Shown: positions 9,478-19,752 of the stretch, one piece after another | Position numbering within the stretch: position 1 is the first letter of the stretch | Layout: each line of letters opens with the position of its first letter | Assembly: GCF_009711715.1 (NCBI RefSeq) | Contig: NZ_VENF01000003.1 | Span: 1 to 64,000, forward strand | DNA from: Methylophaga sp. | GTDB taxonomy: Bacteria > Pseudomonadota > Gammaproteobacteria > Nitrosococcales > Methylophagaceae | Direction of reading: 5' to 3' | Length of the DNA stretch: 64,000 bases | Program-made: the position numbers and the translations under genes | The notes under the pieces: model-generated | What the model was told of the DNA's origin: nothing | What the model saw: the letters and a program-made list of their open reading frames with translations, nothing else | Database searches by the model: none

Positions 9478-10571
9478 CAGCCGCGCCCCAGAACACGGGA
9501 TAAGGCTTCAAGAAAGCGCTGGTTTTCCTGTTCAAGACCGATGCTGACCCGCAAATGCTGGGGCAGACCATAGCCTGCTATCGGCCTGACGATAACCCCT
9601 TCATAGAGCAATTCGTCATAGACTTCAGCCGCATTGGTATGCACGTTAACAGTAATGAAATTGCCTTTAGACGGAATATATTTCAGTCCCATTTTGTCAA
9701 ATTCGCCTGTGAGTTGTAGCATTCCGGTCTGATTCACTTCCCTTGATTGCTGCAGATATGACTCGTCACCCAATGCGGCTACTGCGGCAGCCTGCGCCAA
9801 ACTGTTCACATTAAATGGCTGACGGATACGGTTTAATAGATCGGCGATTTCCGGATGTGACAAGGCATAACCAACCCGTAACCCGGCCAGGCCATAAGCC
9901 TTGGAAAAGGTCCGCGTAATGATCAGGTTGTCGAAACTCTGCAACCAGTTAACTGAACTTTCCGTCTGTTCGAGATACTCAACGTAAGCTTCGTCCAGCA
10001 CCACCAGAACTTTTTCCGGCACTTTATCCAGAAAAGCCTGGACTTCTGCGGACTCAATCCAGGTACCGGTAGGGTTATTGGGGTTGGCAATAAAAATCAG
10101 TTTGGTGCGTGGCGAAATCGCCTTCAACATCGCCTTGAGATCATGACCATAATCTTTCGCCGGTGTGGCGATACCAGTCGCACCAATCGCCTTGACTGCC
10201 AAGGGATAGACTGCGAAGGCATGTTCAGAATAAATGACTTCGTCGCCATGGCCGGCAAAAGTCCGAGCCAATAGCTCCAGTACATCATTGGAACCATTAC
10301 CCAGCGTAATTTGCTGAGGCGACAGGCGCAGTTTTTCCGCCAGCGCCATTTTCAATGTGTAGCCATTGCCATCAGGGTAACGCGTCATCTCTTTGGAAGA
10401 TTTGGCTACCGCCGCCAGTGCTGCCTTCGATGGACCCAGCGGGTTCTCATTCGAGGCCAGTTTGATGACATCATGCACACCATACTGGCGTTGCAGTTCT
10501 TCGATGGGTTTACCCGGAACATAAGGCTGCAGATCAGCGACGCCGCTGACTGCGAGATCACAAAAGCTCAT
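9477..10571 (-). CDS. hisC: Histidinol-phosphate aminotransferase (HisC2 type)
   Basis: PLP-dependent fold-type I aminotransferase of 364 residues. ASNENPLGPS (39-48), NPNNPTGT (163-170), DEAYVEY (193-199) and the lysine in TFSKAYGLAGLRVGY (Lys 224) are visible; the last binds PLP. Placement beside tyrA and aroA, away from other his genes, is typical of the second hisC copy that can also aminate phenylpyruvate, 4-hydroxyphenylpyruvate or prephenate. Its real substrate cannot be told from sequence. It overlaps both lspA (four bases, ATGA) and tyrA (one base). Confidence 0.94.
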   Translation of the reverse strand: MSFCDLAVSGVADLQPYVPGKPIEELQRQYGVHDVIKLASNENPLGPSKAALAAVAKSSKEMTRYPDGNGYTLKMALAEKLRLSPQQITLGNGSNDVLELLARTFAGHGDEVIYSEHAFAVYPLAVKAIGATGIATPAKDYGHDLKAMLKAISPRTKLIFIANPNNPTGTWIESAEVQAFLDKVPEKVLVVLDEAYVEYLEQTESSVNWLQSFDNLIITRTFSKAYGLAGLRVGYALSHPEIADLLNRIRQPFNVNSLAQAAAVAALGDESYLQQSREVNQTGMLQLTGEFDKMGLKYIPSKGNFITVNVHTNAAEVYDELLYEGVIVRPIAGYGLPQHLRVSIGLEQENQRFLEALSRVLGRG

Positions 10572-11035
10572 TGGGGCTCCGTTTTGCTTCTGAAGCTGTC
10601 AAAGATCAGCAGGACTGCACCGACACATATCGCCGAGTCGGCAATATTAAAGGCCGGCCAATGATAACTGCCATAATAGACATCAAGAAAATCGATCACA
10701 TAACCGTGGACAAGCCGGTCAATCACATTACCAACTGCACCACCCAGAATCAAAGCCAGCGAAGCTGCCTCGAGCTTGGCGTGGTCCCCCAGGCGTTTGA
10801 GCCAGATGATCAGCACCGTGCTGATCGCCAGCGCCAGAGCCACAAAAAACCAACGCTGCCAACCACCGGCCGAAGCCAGAAAACTGAAGGCGGCGCCATA
10901 GTTATGTGCCAGTGTCAGGTTGAAAGATGGCAAGACCGCGACGGTCTCATGCAAATCCAGCCAGCTCAGCATCAGCCATTTGCTGATCTGATCCAACACG
11001 ATGACAACAGCGGACAAATTAAGCCATTTCAACAT
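10568..11035 (-). CDS. lspA: Signal peptidase II (prolipoprotein signal peptidase)
   Basis: Inner-membrane aspartyl protease that cuts lipoprotein signal peptides after lipidation. The product is 155 residues with four membrane helices. Conserved blocks are DQISKW near the start, HNYGAAFSFL, GGAVGNVIDRLVHGYVIDFLD and FNIADSAI; the two Asp in the last two blocks are the catalytic pair. The ATG at 11035 lies four bases after the ileS stop, in the standard ileS-lspA order; an upstream in-frame extension would lie inside ileS. Its clients in this window would include the lipoproteins at 24864-26237 and 60781-61707. Confidence 0.96.
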   Translation of the reverse strand: MLKWLNLSAVVIVLDQISKWLMLSWLDLHETVAVLPSFNLTLAHNYGAAFSFLASAGGWQRWFFVALALAISTVLIIWLKRLGDHAKLEAASLALILGGAVGNVIDRLVHGYVIDFLDVYYGSYHWPAFNIADSAICVGAVLLIFDSFRSKTEPQ

Positions 11036-11039
11036 AGTG

Positions 11040-13841
11040 TCAGGCAAACTGGCGCTGTTCGCCAGCCCCTTCAATATTATCAACACAGCGGGCACAAAGT
11101 TCGGGATGATTCGGGTTCTGACCTACCGACGGCACCTGATGCCAGCAACGGTCACAGCGGGCATAAGAAGAGGCCACGATCTGTACAGCTAATCCCGGCA
11201 CACTGGTCTCGACCGCATCAGCCGTCTTCTCCGCGGCGGACTTGAGGTAAGCCGCTGAGGTAATCAATACAAATTTCAGTTCATCGCCCAGTTTATTCAA
11301 CTTGCTGAATAAGCCTTGCTCAGCAAACAGGGTCAGCTCAGCCGTCAAACCGCCTTTAATATGACCAGCGTTTCGCTGATTTTCCAGTTCCTTGGCAACC
11401 GCATCACGGACAGCAAAAACCTGGTTCCAGAAAGTCAGATCAAAACCTGAATCCGCATCCAGCGGCGCCAGTTGCTCATACCAGCTATTAAGAATCACCG
11501 ACTCATTACGCTCACCCGGCAGACACTCCCACAGCTCATCAGCAGTAAACGTCAGGATAGGGGAAATCCAGCGCACCAATGCTTCGATGATGTGATACAT
11601 CGCTGTTTGTGAACTGCGACGGGCCAGGCTGTCAGCCTTCATCGTGTACTGGCGGTCCTTAGTAATATCCAGATACAGACTGCCCATTTCATTGGCACAG
11701 AAGTTATGGACTTTCTGATAAATCAGATGGAACTGATAATTGTCATAGGCTTTGAGAATATCCTGCTGCACCTGATAAGCACGATCCAGCGCCCAACGAT
11801 CCAATGGCAGCATATCGGCACTAGCCACCGCGTTTGTGGCCGGATCAAAGTCGTTCAGATTCGAGAGCAGGAAACGCGCGGTATTGCGGATACGGCGATA
11901 AGAGTCAGCGGTACGTTTCAGGATCTCATCTGACACATGCATTTCACCGCTGTAGTCGGTGGCGGCCACCCAAAGGCGAATAATATCGGCCCCCAGATTG
12001 TTCATGACCTTCTGCGGTGCGACGACATTGCCCTTGGATTTGGACATCTTCTTACCTTGCGCGTCCACAGTGAAACCATGGGTCAGCACAGCCTTGTAAG
12101 GCGCGGCATTCGTCGTCGCCACCGACGTCAGCAACGAAGACTGGAACCAGCCGCGATGCTGATCACTGCCTTCAAGATAAAGGTCCGCAGGCCGACGCAG
12201 ATAATCACGGCGCGCCAGCACACAGGCATGCGACACACCGGAATCAAACCACACATCCAGCGTATCGGTGACTTTATCGTAGTCTGCCGCCTCGTCTGCC
12301 AGCAGCTGTTCGGCATCCATTTCAAACCAGGCATCGATGCCTCCCGCTTCGACGGTTCTGGCCACCTGCTCGATCAGGCTTTCTGTTTGCGGATGCAATT
12401 CACCCGTCTGTTTATGTACAAACAGTGGAATCGGCACGCCCCAGGTACGCTGACGGGAAATACACCAGTCGGGACGGCCTTCGACCATGCCTTCAATTCG
12501 TTTCTGCCCCCAGTCCGGCATCCATTCGGTATCAGCAATCGCCTTCATTGCGGCCTGACGCAGACCATTCTGATCCATGCTGACAAACCACTGCGGTGTG
12601 GCACGGAAAATAATCGGTGTTTTATGTCGCCAGCAATGTGGGTAACTGTGCTGAAGATCCTGGTGCGCGAGCAGAGCGCCCTTCTCTTTCAACAATTCAA
12701 TCACCTGCGGATTGGCCTTGAACACCGACTCGCCGGCAAACAACGGCGTATCAGGCAGGAAGCAGCCGTTACTGCCAACCGGGTTATCGACTTCCAGCTT
12801 GTATTTGAGGCCGACGGTGTAGTCATCCTGACCGTGACCCGGCGCAGTGTGCACCGCGCCGGTACCACCATCACTGGTGACATGATCACCCAGAATTACC
12901 GGCACCTGGCGATCATAGAACGGATGTTGCAGTAACAGGCCTTCGAGCTGTTCACCTTTGAGCCTGCCGATCACATCGCCTTCAAGTTGATAGCGTTCCA
13001 GTGCTTTTTCATACAGGGCTTCGGCAATCACCAGGCGTTCATTGGCGGTTTGAACGACCACATAGATCAGTTCCGGATTCAACGAAACAGCCTGATTAGC
13101 AGGAAGGGTCCAGGGCGTCGTGGTCCAGATAGGGAGACTGACAGCGCCCTCACCGGTCACACCGGATGCCTTCTCAAAAGCTGCTGTATCAATCAGCTCA
13201 AAGCGGACATCAATTGCCGGTGAGGTTTTGTCTTCATACTCCACTTCAGCTTCTGCCAGCGCCGAGCCGCAATCCACACACCAGTGCACCGGCTTGACAC
13301 CTTTATGCAAGTGGCCCTGTTTGATGATTTGACCCAGGGTGCGAATGATATCGGCTTCAAAACTGAAATCCATCGTCAGGTAAGGATTATCCCACTCACC
13401 CAATACACCAAGGCGTTTGAAGTCTTCGCGCTGGCCATCCACCTGCTTGGCCGCATACTGGCGGCAGGCTTCGCGGAACTCCTTGGCAGAGACTTTGACG
13501 CCCGGTTTGCCGACTTTCTTCTCAACATTGAGCTCAATTGGCAGACCGTGGCAATCCCAGCCTGGGACATAAGGCGCGTCATAACCACTGAGGGTTTTGG
13601 ACTTGAGAATAATATCCTTGAGAATCTTATTAACCGCATGGCCGATATGAATGTCGCCATTCGCATACGGCGGACCATCGTGAAGAATAAACTGAGGACG
13701 GCCTTTGGCCTGCTCTCGCAGTTTATTGTAGAGGTCGATTTCCTGCCAGCGCTTAAGAGTTTGCGGTTCGCGGTTGGGCAAACCCGCCTTCATCGGAAAG
13801 TCGGTTGCAGGTAAATTCAGTGTGTGTTTGTAGTCGGCCAC
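11040..13841 (-). CDS. ileS: Isoleucyl-tRNA synthetase
   Basis: Class I aminoacyl-tRNA synthetase that charges tRNA-Ile and edits valine. From the GTG at 13841 the product is 933 residues, close to the E. coli length. [16 protein letters not shown] contains the HIGH motif; the editing (CP1) domain follows with [19 protein letters not shown] is the KMSKS loop; four Cys near the C-terminus (CDRCW and CARC) bind zinc. I chose GTG because [11 protein letters not shown] lines up with the family N-terminus and GGGAAG lies just upstream; the frame stays open to 14069 but only over non-family sequence. Confidence 0.96.
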   Translation of the reverse strand: MADYKHTLNLPATDFPMKAGLPNREPQTLKRWQEIDLYNKLREQAKGRPQFILHDGPPYANGDIHIGHAVNKILKDIILKSKTLSGYDAPYVPGWDCHGLPIELNVEKKVGKPGVKVSAKEFREACRQYAAKQVDGQREDFKRLGVLGEWDNPYLTMDFSFEADIIRTLGQIIKQGHLHKGVKPVHWCVDCGSALAEAEVEYEDKTSPAIDVRFELIDTAAFEKASGVTGEGAVSLPIWTTTPWTLPANQAVSLNPELIYVVVQTANERLVIAEALYEKALERYQLEGDVIGRLKGEQLEGLLLQHPFYDRQVPVILGDHVTSDGGTGAVHTAPGHGQDDYTVGLKYKLEVDNPVGSNGCFLPDTPLFAGESVFKANPQVIELLKEKGALLAHQDLQHSYPHCWRHKTPIIFRATPQWFVSMDQNGLRQAAMKAIADTEWMPDWGQKRIEGMVEGRPDWCISRQRTWGVPIPLFVHKQTGELHPQTESLIEQVARTVEAGGIDAWFEMDAEQLLADEAADYDKVTDTLDVWFDSGVSHACVLARRDYLRRPADLYLEGSDQHRGWFQSSLLTSVATTNAAPYKAVLTHGFTVDAQGKKMSKSKGNVVAPQKVMNNLGADIIRLWVAATDYSGEMHVSDEILKRTADSYRRIRNTARFLLSNLNDFDPATNAVASADMLPLDRWALDRAYQVQQDILKAYDNYQFHLIYQKVHNFCANEMGSLYLDITKDRQYTMKADSLARRSSQTAMYHIIEALVRWISPILTFTADELWECLPGERNESVILNSWYEQLAPLDADSGFDLTFWNQVFAVRDAVAKELENQRNAGHIKGGLTAELTLFAEQGLFSKLNKLGDELKFVLITSAAYLKSAAEKTADAVETSVPGLAVQIVASSYARCDRCWHQVPSVGQNPNHPELCARCVDNIEGAGEQRQFA

Positions 13842-14016
13842 AAGCTTCCCGTGATTCTCGAAAAACCAAAAGCGGTAATTATACGGATTTTTTAATGGGC
13901 TGTTGAGCCATCGCTTGATGATATAAGGATTTATTGTTCCTTCCCGCTTATGCAAGGCCGTCGAATTGCAGTAGAATATCGGCCTTGTAACGTCTGAGTT
14001 TTCGAGCAGAAATTTT

Positions 14017-14310
14017 ATGGCCACATCGGAAAAGCTGATTATTCGCGGTTTGACGCAGGACGGCGGCAAATTCAGGCCCAGTGACTGGGCCGAGCGCTTA
14101 TGCGGCGCGGTGGCCTCTTATGGACCGGGTAGAAGAATTATCTTTCACCCCAATGTCAGACTGGCTTCGATTGACGGCGTCAAATGCGTGATTATTGACG
14201 CTGTCCTGGAACACAAAGATGAGATGCTGTTTGATTTTCTGATGGATTTTGCGCGGGATAATAAACTGCAGACCGAGCGCACCAGCGAATACTCGACCGA
14301 CGAGGAGTAA
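14017..14310 (+). CDS. DUF3579 family protein
   Basis: A 97-residue soluble protein of the DUF3579 family, found mainly in betaproteobacteria and some gammaproteobacteria; the function is unknown. Family features are [24 protein letters not shown] (about 7-30), [24 protein letters not shown] and an acidic tail. It is the only plus-strand gene in this region, divergent from ileS and ending six bases from the convergent CBS gene. Confidence 0.85.
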   Translation: MATSEKLIIRGLTQDGGKFRPSDWAERLCGAVASYGPGRRIIFHPNVRLASIDGVKCVIIDAVLEHKDEMLFDFLMDFARDNKLQTERTSEYSTDEE

Positions 14311-14316
14311 ACGCGC

Positions 14317-14775
14317 CTACTCCCCCTGCTCGTGTTCGGCATCCGGCCAGTTCTGAATGTAGTTTTTCAGCAGCTTGTTTTCAAATTTGGCCTTATTCAG
14401 CAACTCTTCCACAATATCAGTGATTGACAACATGCCTTCCAGCTTGCCTTTGAAAACAACGGGCAGGTGTCGGATATTATGGTCAACCATCATATTCATG
14501 CACTCTTCCAGACTGTTATCCGGCTCGCAGACATAAGGATCGGGGGTCATGGCATCGGCGACGGTGACCGGACTCCACATGGCATGTTTCTGATGCAGGA
14601 TATTGAGCAGATCGCGCTCGGACAGAATCCCGACCAGTTTGCCGCCGTCATCGGTCACCACCAGGGAGCCGATACGGTGTTCCATCATCAAGGTCACTGC
14701 CTTGTCCAGCGAATCCGAAGGGGATAAGCCAATGACCGGCTTACCCTTGTTCTTGGTGATCGACCTGACTTTCAT
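14317..14775 (-). CDS. Two-CBS-domain protein
   Basis: A 152-residue stand-alone CBS pair. CBS1 spans about residues 8-60 (IGSLVVTDDGGKLVGILSERDLL), CBS2 about 72-130 (IRHLPVVFKGKLEGMLSITDIVEELL). The RDLL and TDIVEE borders are the usual adenosine-nucleotide-binding positions. Such proteins sense AMP/ATP or NAD and act on partners that cannot be named here. The ATG at 14775 has AAGGGA at proper distance. No effector domain is attached. It converges on the DUF3579 gene with a six-base gap. Confidence 0.88.
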   Translation of the reverse strand: MKVRSITKNKGKPVIGLSPSDSLDKAVTLMMEHRIGSLVVTDDGGKLVGILSERDLLNILHQKHAMWSPVTVADAMTPDPYVCEPDNSLEECMNMMVDHNIRHLPVVFKGKLEGMLSITDIVEELLNKAKFENKLLKNYIQNWPDAEHEQGE

Positions 14776-14876
14776 CCGTTCGTCCCTTTCAGCAGAGTGC
14801 CTGTTGCTATTCTGCTTGAGTTCAATCTACAAGTGCAAGTGTTCGCCGCCCATAATTCAGGCGGCCATCAAAACGG

Positions 14877-16454
14877 CTAAAGATGTTCGCGGGTTGCGCG
14901 GAAGTCGATATCCGGCCAGCGTTCCATGGTCAGGTCCAGATTCACCCGTGTCGGAGCAATATAAGTCAGGTTACCTGAACCATCGTAGGCCAGATTGGTG
15001 GAGGCTTTTCTCTTGAATTCTTCCAGTTTACGTTCATCATCACAGTAAACCCAGCGGGCGGTATGAACCTGCACCGGTTCATAGGCACATTCGACGTTGT
15101 ACTCGCCCTTGAGACGATGCACAACAACATCAAACTGCAGCACACCCACCGCGCCCAGAATCAGATCATTGTTGTCCAGCGGACGAAACAACTGGGTAGC
15201 GCCTTCCTCGCTGAGCTGCTGCAAGCCCTTAAGCAGGGCCTTGTTTTTCATTGGGTCTTTTAGCCGGACGCGACGGAACAGTTCCGGTGCAAAATAAGGA
15301 ATACCGGTGAATTGCAGAGCCTCACCCTGGGTAAAGGTATCGCCAATCTGAATGGTGCCGTGATTATGCAGCCCAAGAATATCGCCCGGCCAGGCTTCTT
15401 CTGCCTGTTCGCGTTCAGCCGCCATGAAGGTCACCGCGTTAGCGATGGTGACATCCTTGCCGATACGGGTCTGGTGCATTTTCATGCCTTTGCTGTATTT
15501 GCCCGAACACACACGCATGAAGGCAATCCGGTCACGGTGTTTGGGGTCCATATTCGCCTGGATTTTGAACACAAAGCCGCTGAACTTTTCTTCTTCGGCT
15601 GATACTTCTCGGGTTTTGGTTTCCCTGGGTTGCGGCGCCGGTGCGTACTCGACAAAGGAATCCATCAATTCGGTAACGCCGAAGTTGTTCATCGCCGAAC
15701 CGAAAAACACCGGCGTCAGTTTACCGGACAGGAATTCGTCCAGATCAAACTCGTGACTGGCACCCCGCACCAGTTCAATTTCATCGCGCAGATCCTCGGC
15801 CATATTGCCGAACAGTTCATCCAGGCGCGGATTATCCAGCCCCTGAATGATTTCACCGGCGTCTTTAGTGTGTGGCTGGAACAGATGCACACTGTCATTC
15901 AACAGGTGGAAGATGCCCTTGAAGCCTTTACCCATGCCAATCGGCCAGGTAATCGGTGCACACTGGATGTTCAGAATCGTCTCGACTTCATCCAGCAGTT
16001 CAATCGGCTCGCGGCCTTCCCGGTCCAGTTTGTTGATAAAGGTCAGGATCGGTGTATCGCGGAGACGGCAGACTTCCATCAGTTTGATGGTGCGCTCTTC
16101 GACGCCTTTGGCGCTGTCAATCACCATCAAGGCCGAGTCGACCGCGGTGAGGGTCCGATAGGTATCTTCGGAGAAGTCGGCGTGCCCCGGCGTGTCGAGC
16201 AGGTTAACGATGCGGCCGTTGTAGGGAAACTGCATCACCGACGAGGTTACCGAGATGCCCCGCTCTTTCTCCATTTCCATCCAGTCCGAGGTCGCGTGCT
16301 TGTCCGTTTTGCGCGATTTGACGCTACCGGCCATCTGAATCGCGCCACCGAAATACAGCAACTTTTCGGTCAGCGTGGTTTTACCGGCGTCGGGATGCGA
16401 AATAATCGCGAAGGTTCGCCGCTTACTGGCAGCTTCTTGAACGGGACTGGACAT
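14877..16454 (-). CDS. prfC: Peptide chain release factor 3
   Basis: GTPase that removes RF1/RF2 from the ribosome after termination. The product is 525 residues, near the E. coli length. GTPase motifs: SHPDAGKTT (P-loop), [26 protein letters not shown]3-specific stretches ([26 protein letters not shown]) are present. The ATG at 16454 ([10 protein letters not shown]) fits the family N-terminus better than the longer frame. A GGCGGC-type dyad at 14845-14865 lies just after the stop but lacks a T-run. Confidence 0.96.
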   Translation of the reverse strand: MSSPVQEAASKRRTFAIISHPDAGKTTLTEKLLYFGGAIQMAGSVKSRKTDKHATSDWMEMEKERGISVTSSVMQFPYNGRIVNLLDTPGHADFSEDTYRTLTAVDSALMVIDSAKGVEERTIKLMEVCRLRDTPILTFINKLDREGREPIELLDEVETILNIQCAPITWPIGMGKGFKGIFHLLNDSVHLFQPHTKDAGEIIQGLDNPRLDELFGNMAEDLRDEIELVRGASHEFDLDEFLSGKLTPVFFGSAMNNFGVTELMDSFVEYAPAPQPRETKTREVSAEEEKFSGFVFKIQANMDPKHRDRIAFMRVCSGKYSKGMKMHQTRIGKDVTIANAVTFMAAEREQAEEAWPGDILGLHNHGTIQIGDTFTQGEALQFTGIPYFAPELFRRVRLKDPMKNKALLKGLQQLSEEGATQLFRPLDNNDLILGAVGVLQFDVVVHRLKGEYNVECAYEPVQVHTARWVYCDDERKLEEFKRKASTNLAYDGSGNLTYIAPTRVNLDLTMERWPDIDFRATREHL

Positions 16455-16551
16455 GAATAACAGCTCTACATTAGAAAACGGTTTGCCGCACAAAGTCGGC
16501 AAACCGCATATTTTCACCCATATTCAAGGCTGAAACAATCAGCCCGGTGCT

Positions 16552-18852
16552 CTAGGCAGCATCCGCCTCACGGCTGGCCTGCAGCTTGATGGCGATAAAC
16601 TTGGATGTCGGGGTAAAGGTTTTGTCACCGACACTATCCAGTGGCACCAAAGGGTTGGTCTCCGGATAGTAGGCCGCCGCCTGACCTTCAGGGATATCAT
16701 AACTGAGCAAGATAAAGCCGTTGACACGACGCTCCTTGCCATCACCCCAGAGAGAAATCAGATCCACTTTCTGGCCGGGTTCAAGACCCAGCTTGCGGAT
16801 ATCGGCTTCATTGGCAAACACCACATCACGCATGCCATAAACACCCCGATAACGGTCATTCATACTATATATGGTGGTGTTGTACTGGTCATGCGAGCGC
16901 ATGGTCTGCAGTATCAGATCCGGCTTGTCGCCCTTGGCAGTGATATCGGCATGGATCAGATGCGTTGGTAAGGCATTGGCCTTGAAATTCGCTTTGCCGC
17001 TGTCGGTGTACCAGATGCGGTCCCGCGCGTTGTTGCCGAGGTAAAAACCACCGGGCAGGTCAACGCGTTCATTAAAGTTGGCAAAGCCGGGAATGGTGTC
17101 ATCAATCAAATCCCTGATACGGCTGTAATCCTCCACCAGCCAGCTCCAGTCGACCGGGTACTTGCCGAGAGTGGCTTCTGCAATACCGGCAACAATAGCG
17201 GCTTCCGATCTAAGCAGTGGTGAAAACGGCTTCAACTGACCATAGGAAATATGCACCATGCTGAAGGTATCTTCTACGGTCACGCCCTGCTTGCCGTTTT
17301 TCTGGTAGTCGATTTCGGTTCGACCAATACAGGGCAGAATCAACGCCTGTTTACCGGTAATCAGGTGACTGCGGTTAAGCTTGGTCGACACATGCACGGT
17401 CAGGTCGCAATTTTTCATTGCAGCGTAAGTACGCGGTGTATCGGGAGCCGCCTGGACAAAGTTACCGCCCAGACCAAAGAAGACCCGGGCCTCGCCCGAC
17501 TCCATGGCAGCAATGGCCTTCACAGTGGTATGGCCATGATGGCGTGGTACTTTGAACTGAAAACGTTGCTCCAGTGCATCCAGCAATGAAGCCGGCGGCT
17601 GTTCATCAATGCCCATTGTGCGGTCGCCCTGCACATTACTGTGGCCCCGAACCGGCGACAGACCGGCACCGGGTTTACCGATATTGCCGCACAGGAGTTG
17701 CAGGTTGATAATTTCCTGTACTGTCGCCACCGAATGCAGATGTTGAGTCACGCCCATGGCCCAGCACATAATGACCCGCTCAGCCTTACGGTACATATTC
17801 GCGGCAAGCTCAATATCCTGGCGGCTCAGTCCGGACTGATCTTCAATCTGTTCCCAACTGGTGTTATCGACTTCCGTCAGATAATCGTCGAGGCCATTGG
17901 TGTGTTCGGCGATAAACGCATGATCAAACACTGCCGCTTTGTTTTGCGCCTGCGCTTCGCGTTCCCACTGCAACAGGAACTTGACCATACCCCGAATCGC
18001 CGCCATATCGCCGCCCAGCGCAGGGCGGAAATAAGCACTGGTGGTCGGTTCGGATTCATTGGTCAACATTTCCAGCGGGTTCTGCGGATGCTGAAAACGC
18101 TCCAGCCCCCGTTCTTTCAGTGGGTTAAAGCAGATTACTTGAGCACCGCGCTGAACAGCCTCACGCAGTGGCTCGAGCATGCGAGGATGATTGGTGCCCG
18201 GGTTCTGTCCAATCACAAAAATGGCATCAGCTTCGGCAAAATCTTCAAAGGTGACGGTGCCCTTGCCCACGCCGATGCTTTCCGACATACCAATACCACT
18301 GGCTTCGTGGCACATATTGGAACAGTCCGGGAAGTTGTTGGTACCGAAAGCCCGCACAAACAACTGATACAAAAAGGCAGCCTCATTACTGGCACGGCCG
18401 GAAGTATAAAACTCGGCCTGATCCGGTGATTCCAAGGCGTTCAGGTGCTTGGCCACCGTCTCGAAAGCCTGTTTCCAGGTGACCGGTTCGTAATGATCGG
18501 TTTCCGGATTGTACTGCATCGGGTGTGTAATGCGTCCCTGTGATTCCAGCCACCAGTCATTCTGCTCGAGTAACTCTGTGTTGCTGTGAGCAGCAAAAAA
18601 GGCAGGGGCGACCCGGCGGCTAGTGGCCTCCCAGTTTACCGCCTTGGCGCCATTCTCACAGAACTTGATGAAATGCTTTTCCGGTGTTTCCCCCCAGGCA
18701 CAACCGGGACAGTCCAGGCCATGATCCTGATTGGTTTTCAACATGGCGCGGATGTTTTTTATCGCATTTTTACTACCCAACCAGTTACGGGTCACACTGA
18801 GCAGTGCTCCCCAGCCTGCGGCTGGTCCGTTATATGGCTTGTAATGACTCAC
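16552..18852 (-). CDS. FdhF/YdeP-family molybdopterin oxidoreductase alpha subunit
   Basis: A stand-alone bis-MGD molybdoenzyme of the YdeP type (766 residues from the GTG used here), resembling E. coli YdeP along its whole length. Cys 48, 51 and 65 (DCPGCAW and FCENGAKA) form the N-terminal Fe-S motif, with the fourth ligand less obvious. Cys 181 in DCSNMCHE aligns with the selenocysteine/cysteine molybdenum ligand of FdhF. GHSNVQGDRT and RSHDQYNTTIY are further family blocks. The substrate is not known for this subfamily, although YdeP is linked to acid resistance; formate is possible but unproved. The start is uncertain: GTG at 18888 has a good AGGA site, GTG at 18852 gives the family-like N-terminus. 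No fdhD or partner subunit is adjacent. It diverges from marR. Confidence 0.9.
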   Translation of the reverse strand: MSHYKPYNGPAAGWGALLSVTRNWLGSKNAIKNIRAMLKTNQDHGLDCPGCAWGETPEKHFIKFCENGAKAVNWEATSRRVAPAFFAAHSNTELLEQNDWWLESQGRITHPMQYNPETDHYEPVTWKQAFETVAKHLNALESPDQAEFYTSGRASNEAAFLYQLFVRAFGTNNFPDCSNMCHEASGIGMSESIGVGKGTVTFEDFAEADAIFVIGQNPGTNHPRMLEPLREAVQRGAQVICFNPLKERGLERFQHPQNPLEMLTNESEPTTSAYFRPALGGDMAAIRGMVKFLLQWEREAQAQNKAAVFDHAFIAEHTNGLDDYLTEVDNTSWEQIEDQSGLSRQDIELAANMYRKAERVIMCWAMGVTQHLHSVATVQEIINLQLLCGNIGKPGAGLSPVRGHSNVQGDRTMGIDEQPPASLLDALEQRFQFKVPRHHGHTTVKAIAAMESGEARVFFGLGGNFVQAAPDTPRTYAAMKNCDLTVHVSTKLNRSHLITGKQALILPCIGRTEIDYQKNGKQGVTVEDTFSMVHISYGQLKPFSPLLRSEAAIVAGIAEATLGKYPVDWSWLVEDYSRIRDLIDDTIPGFANFNERVDLPGGFYLGNNARDRIWYTDSGKANFKANALPTHLIHADITAKGDKPDLILQTMRSHDQYNTTIYSMNDRYRGVYGMRDVVFANEADIRKLGLEPGQKVDLISLWGDGKERRVNGFILLSYDIPEGQAAAYYPETNPLVPLDSVGDKTFTPTSKFIAIKLQASREADAA

Positions 18853-19115
18853 AGGAATACGTTCTCCGAGACGAAGCAAAACAGGCACAGCTTTTCCTGA
18901 CCTTACTGAAAACAATCAGCAAAGCACAGGCGGCGTTGGCCTGAAAAATTAAAAAATTGAGAGATCAGAACGGCATGTTCTGCATGATGAAACAGACTTT
19001 TGCCTGTCATCCTTCTGATCATTGCGATCACGACATATTATAAGTTTCCCGGCGGTGAACATCAATATGCACCACAGTGCAAAATCGATAAACCACGTTA
19101 TTTCGCCAGCTAACT

Positions 19116-19148
19116 GTTAATTAAGTTATACATTTTAAATCAATTAAC
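19116..19148. promoter_or_regulatory. Inverted repeat in the molybdoenzyme/marR divergent region
   Basis: GTTAATT (19116-19122) and AATTAAC (19142-19148) are perfect inverted arms 19 bases apart. ACGTTATTT is repeated directly at 19095-19103 and 19150-19158. The gene-free stretch 18853-19233 is AT-rich close to marR and holds no other gene that I can see. MarR proteins usually bind such dyads near their own promoter, so this is a candidate operator. Confidence 0.4.
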
Positions 19149-19233
19149 TACGTTATTTTATCTTTATATAAAGATTGTTTAATGAAAGATAAAAAGCTAG
19201 ACTGAAACAAGTCTTTAATAACAATGCCACATC

Positions 19234-19752
19234 ATGAGAAAAAATAACGCACCGGATGATATCGATGTCATCACCGAACAATGGCAGGCCCGAGGGCTTG
19301 AAACGGATTTCACCGCCATGCAGATAGCAGCCCGCCTGCTGCGATTGAGCAAGACGCTGGAAACACGGATTGGAACCTTACACGCACGCTTTAACCTTAA
19401 ACCGGGAGAGTTTGATGTGCTCGCCGCATTGAAACGATCCGATGCAGACGCACTGACACCTTCTGCACTTTATCAAAGCATGCTACTCAGCTCCGGTGCG
19501 ATGACCAGCCGGCTGGATCGGCTGGAAAATAAAGGGCTCATCACAAGAACCCACTGCACCCGGGACCGGCGCAGTGTGAAAGTGTCTCTCACTACACAGG
19601 GGAAAGCACTGATTGAACAGGTCGCGCCAGCACATTTTCAATTACTCTGCACCCTGCTGGCAGGGATGACTGATAGCGACAAAGCGCAGTTTGCCAATTT
19701 ACTGAAAGGTTGCCTGCAACTGATTGAACCCCGGACTGCAACTACGGAATGA
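19234..19752 (+). CDS. MarR-family transcriptional regulator
   Basis: A 172-residue winged-helix regulator. The MarR core lies about residues 30-150: FNLKPGEFDVLAALKRS (helix-turn-helix entry), SSGAMTSRLDRLENKGLI (recognition helix) and CTRDRRSVKVSLT (wing with the conserved DRR). The gene overlaps the following bcr-like transporter by four bases (ATGA), so the pair is an operon, and it diverges from the molybdoenzyme gene. The arrangement suggests a ligand-released repressor of its own operon and perhaps of the divergent oxidoreductase. The ribosome site at 19234 is weak. Confidence 0.9.
   Translation: MRKNNAPDDIDVITEQWQARGLETDFTAMQIAARLLRLSKTLETRIGTLHARFNLKPGEFDVLAALKRSDADALTPSALYQSMLLSSGAMTSRLDRLENKGLITRTHCTRDRRSVKVSLTTQGKALIEQVAPAHFQLLCTLLAGMTDSDKAQFANLLKGCLQLIEPRTATTE

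Noticed and set aside
11937..12935. 332-codon open frame opposite ileS
   Set aside because: Antisense of a certain ileS gene; no domain features.
14845..14865. GCCGCC/GGCGGC dyad after prfC
   Set aside because: Six-pair stem without a T-run; too weak to call a terminator.
15630..16460. 276-codon open frame opposite prfC
   Set aside because: Antisense of prfC; composition follows the opposite strand.
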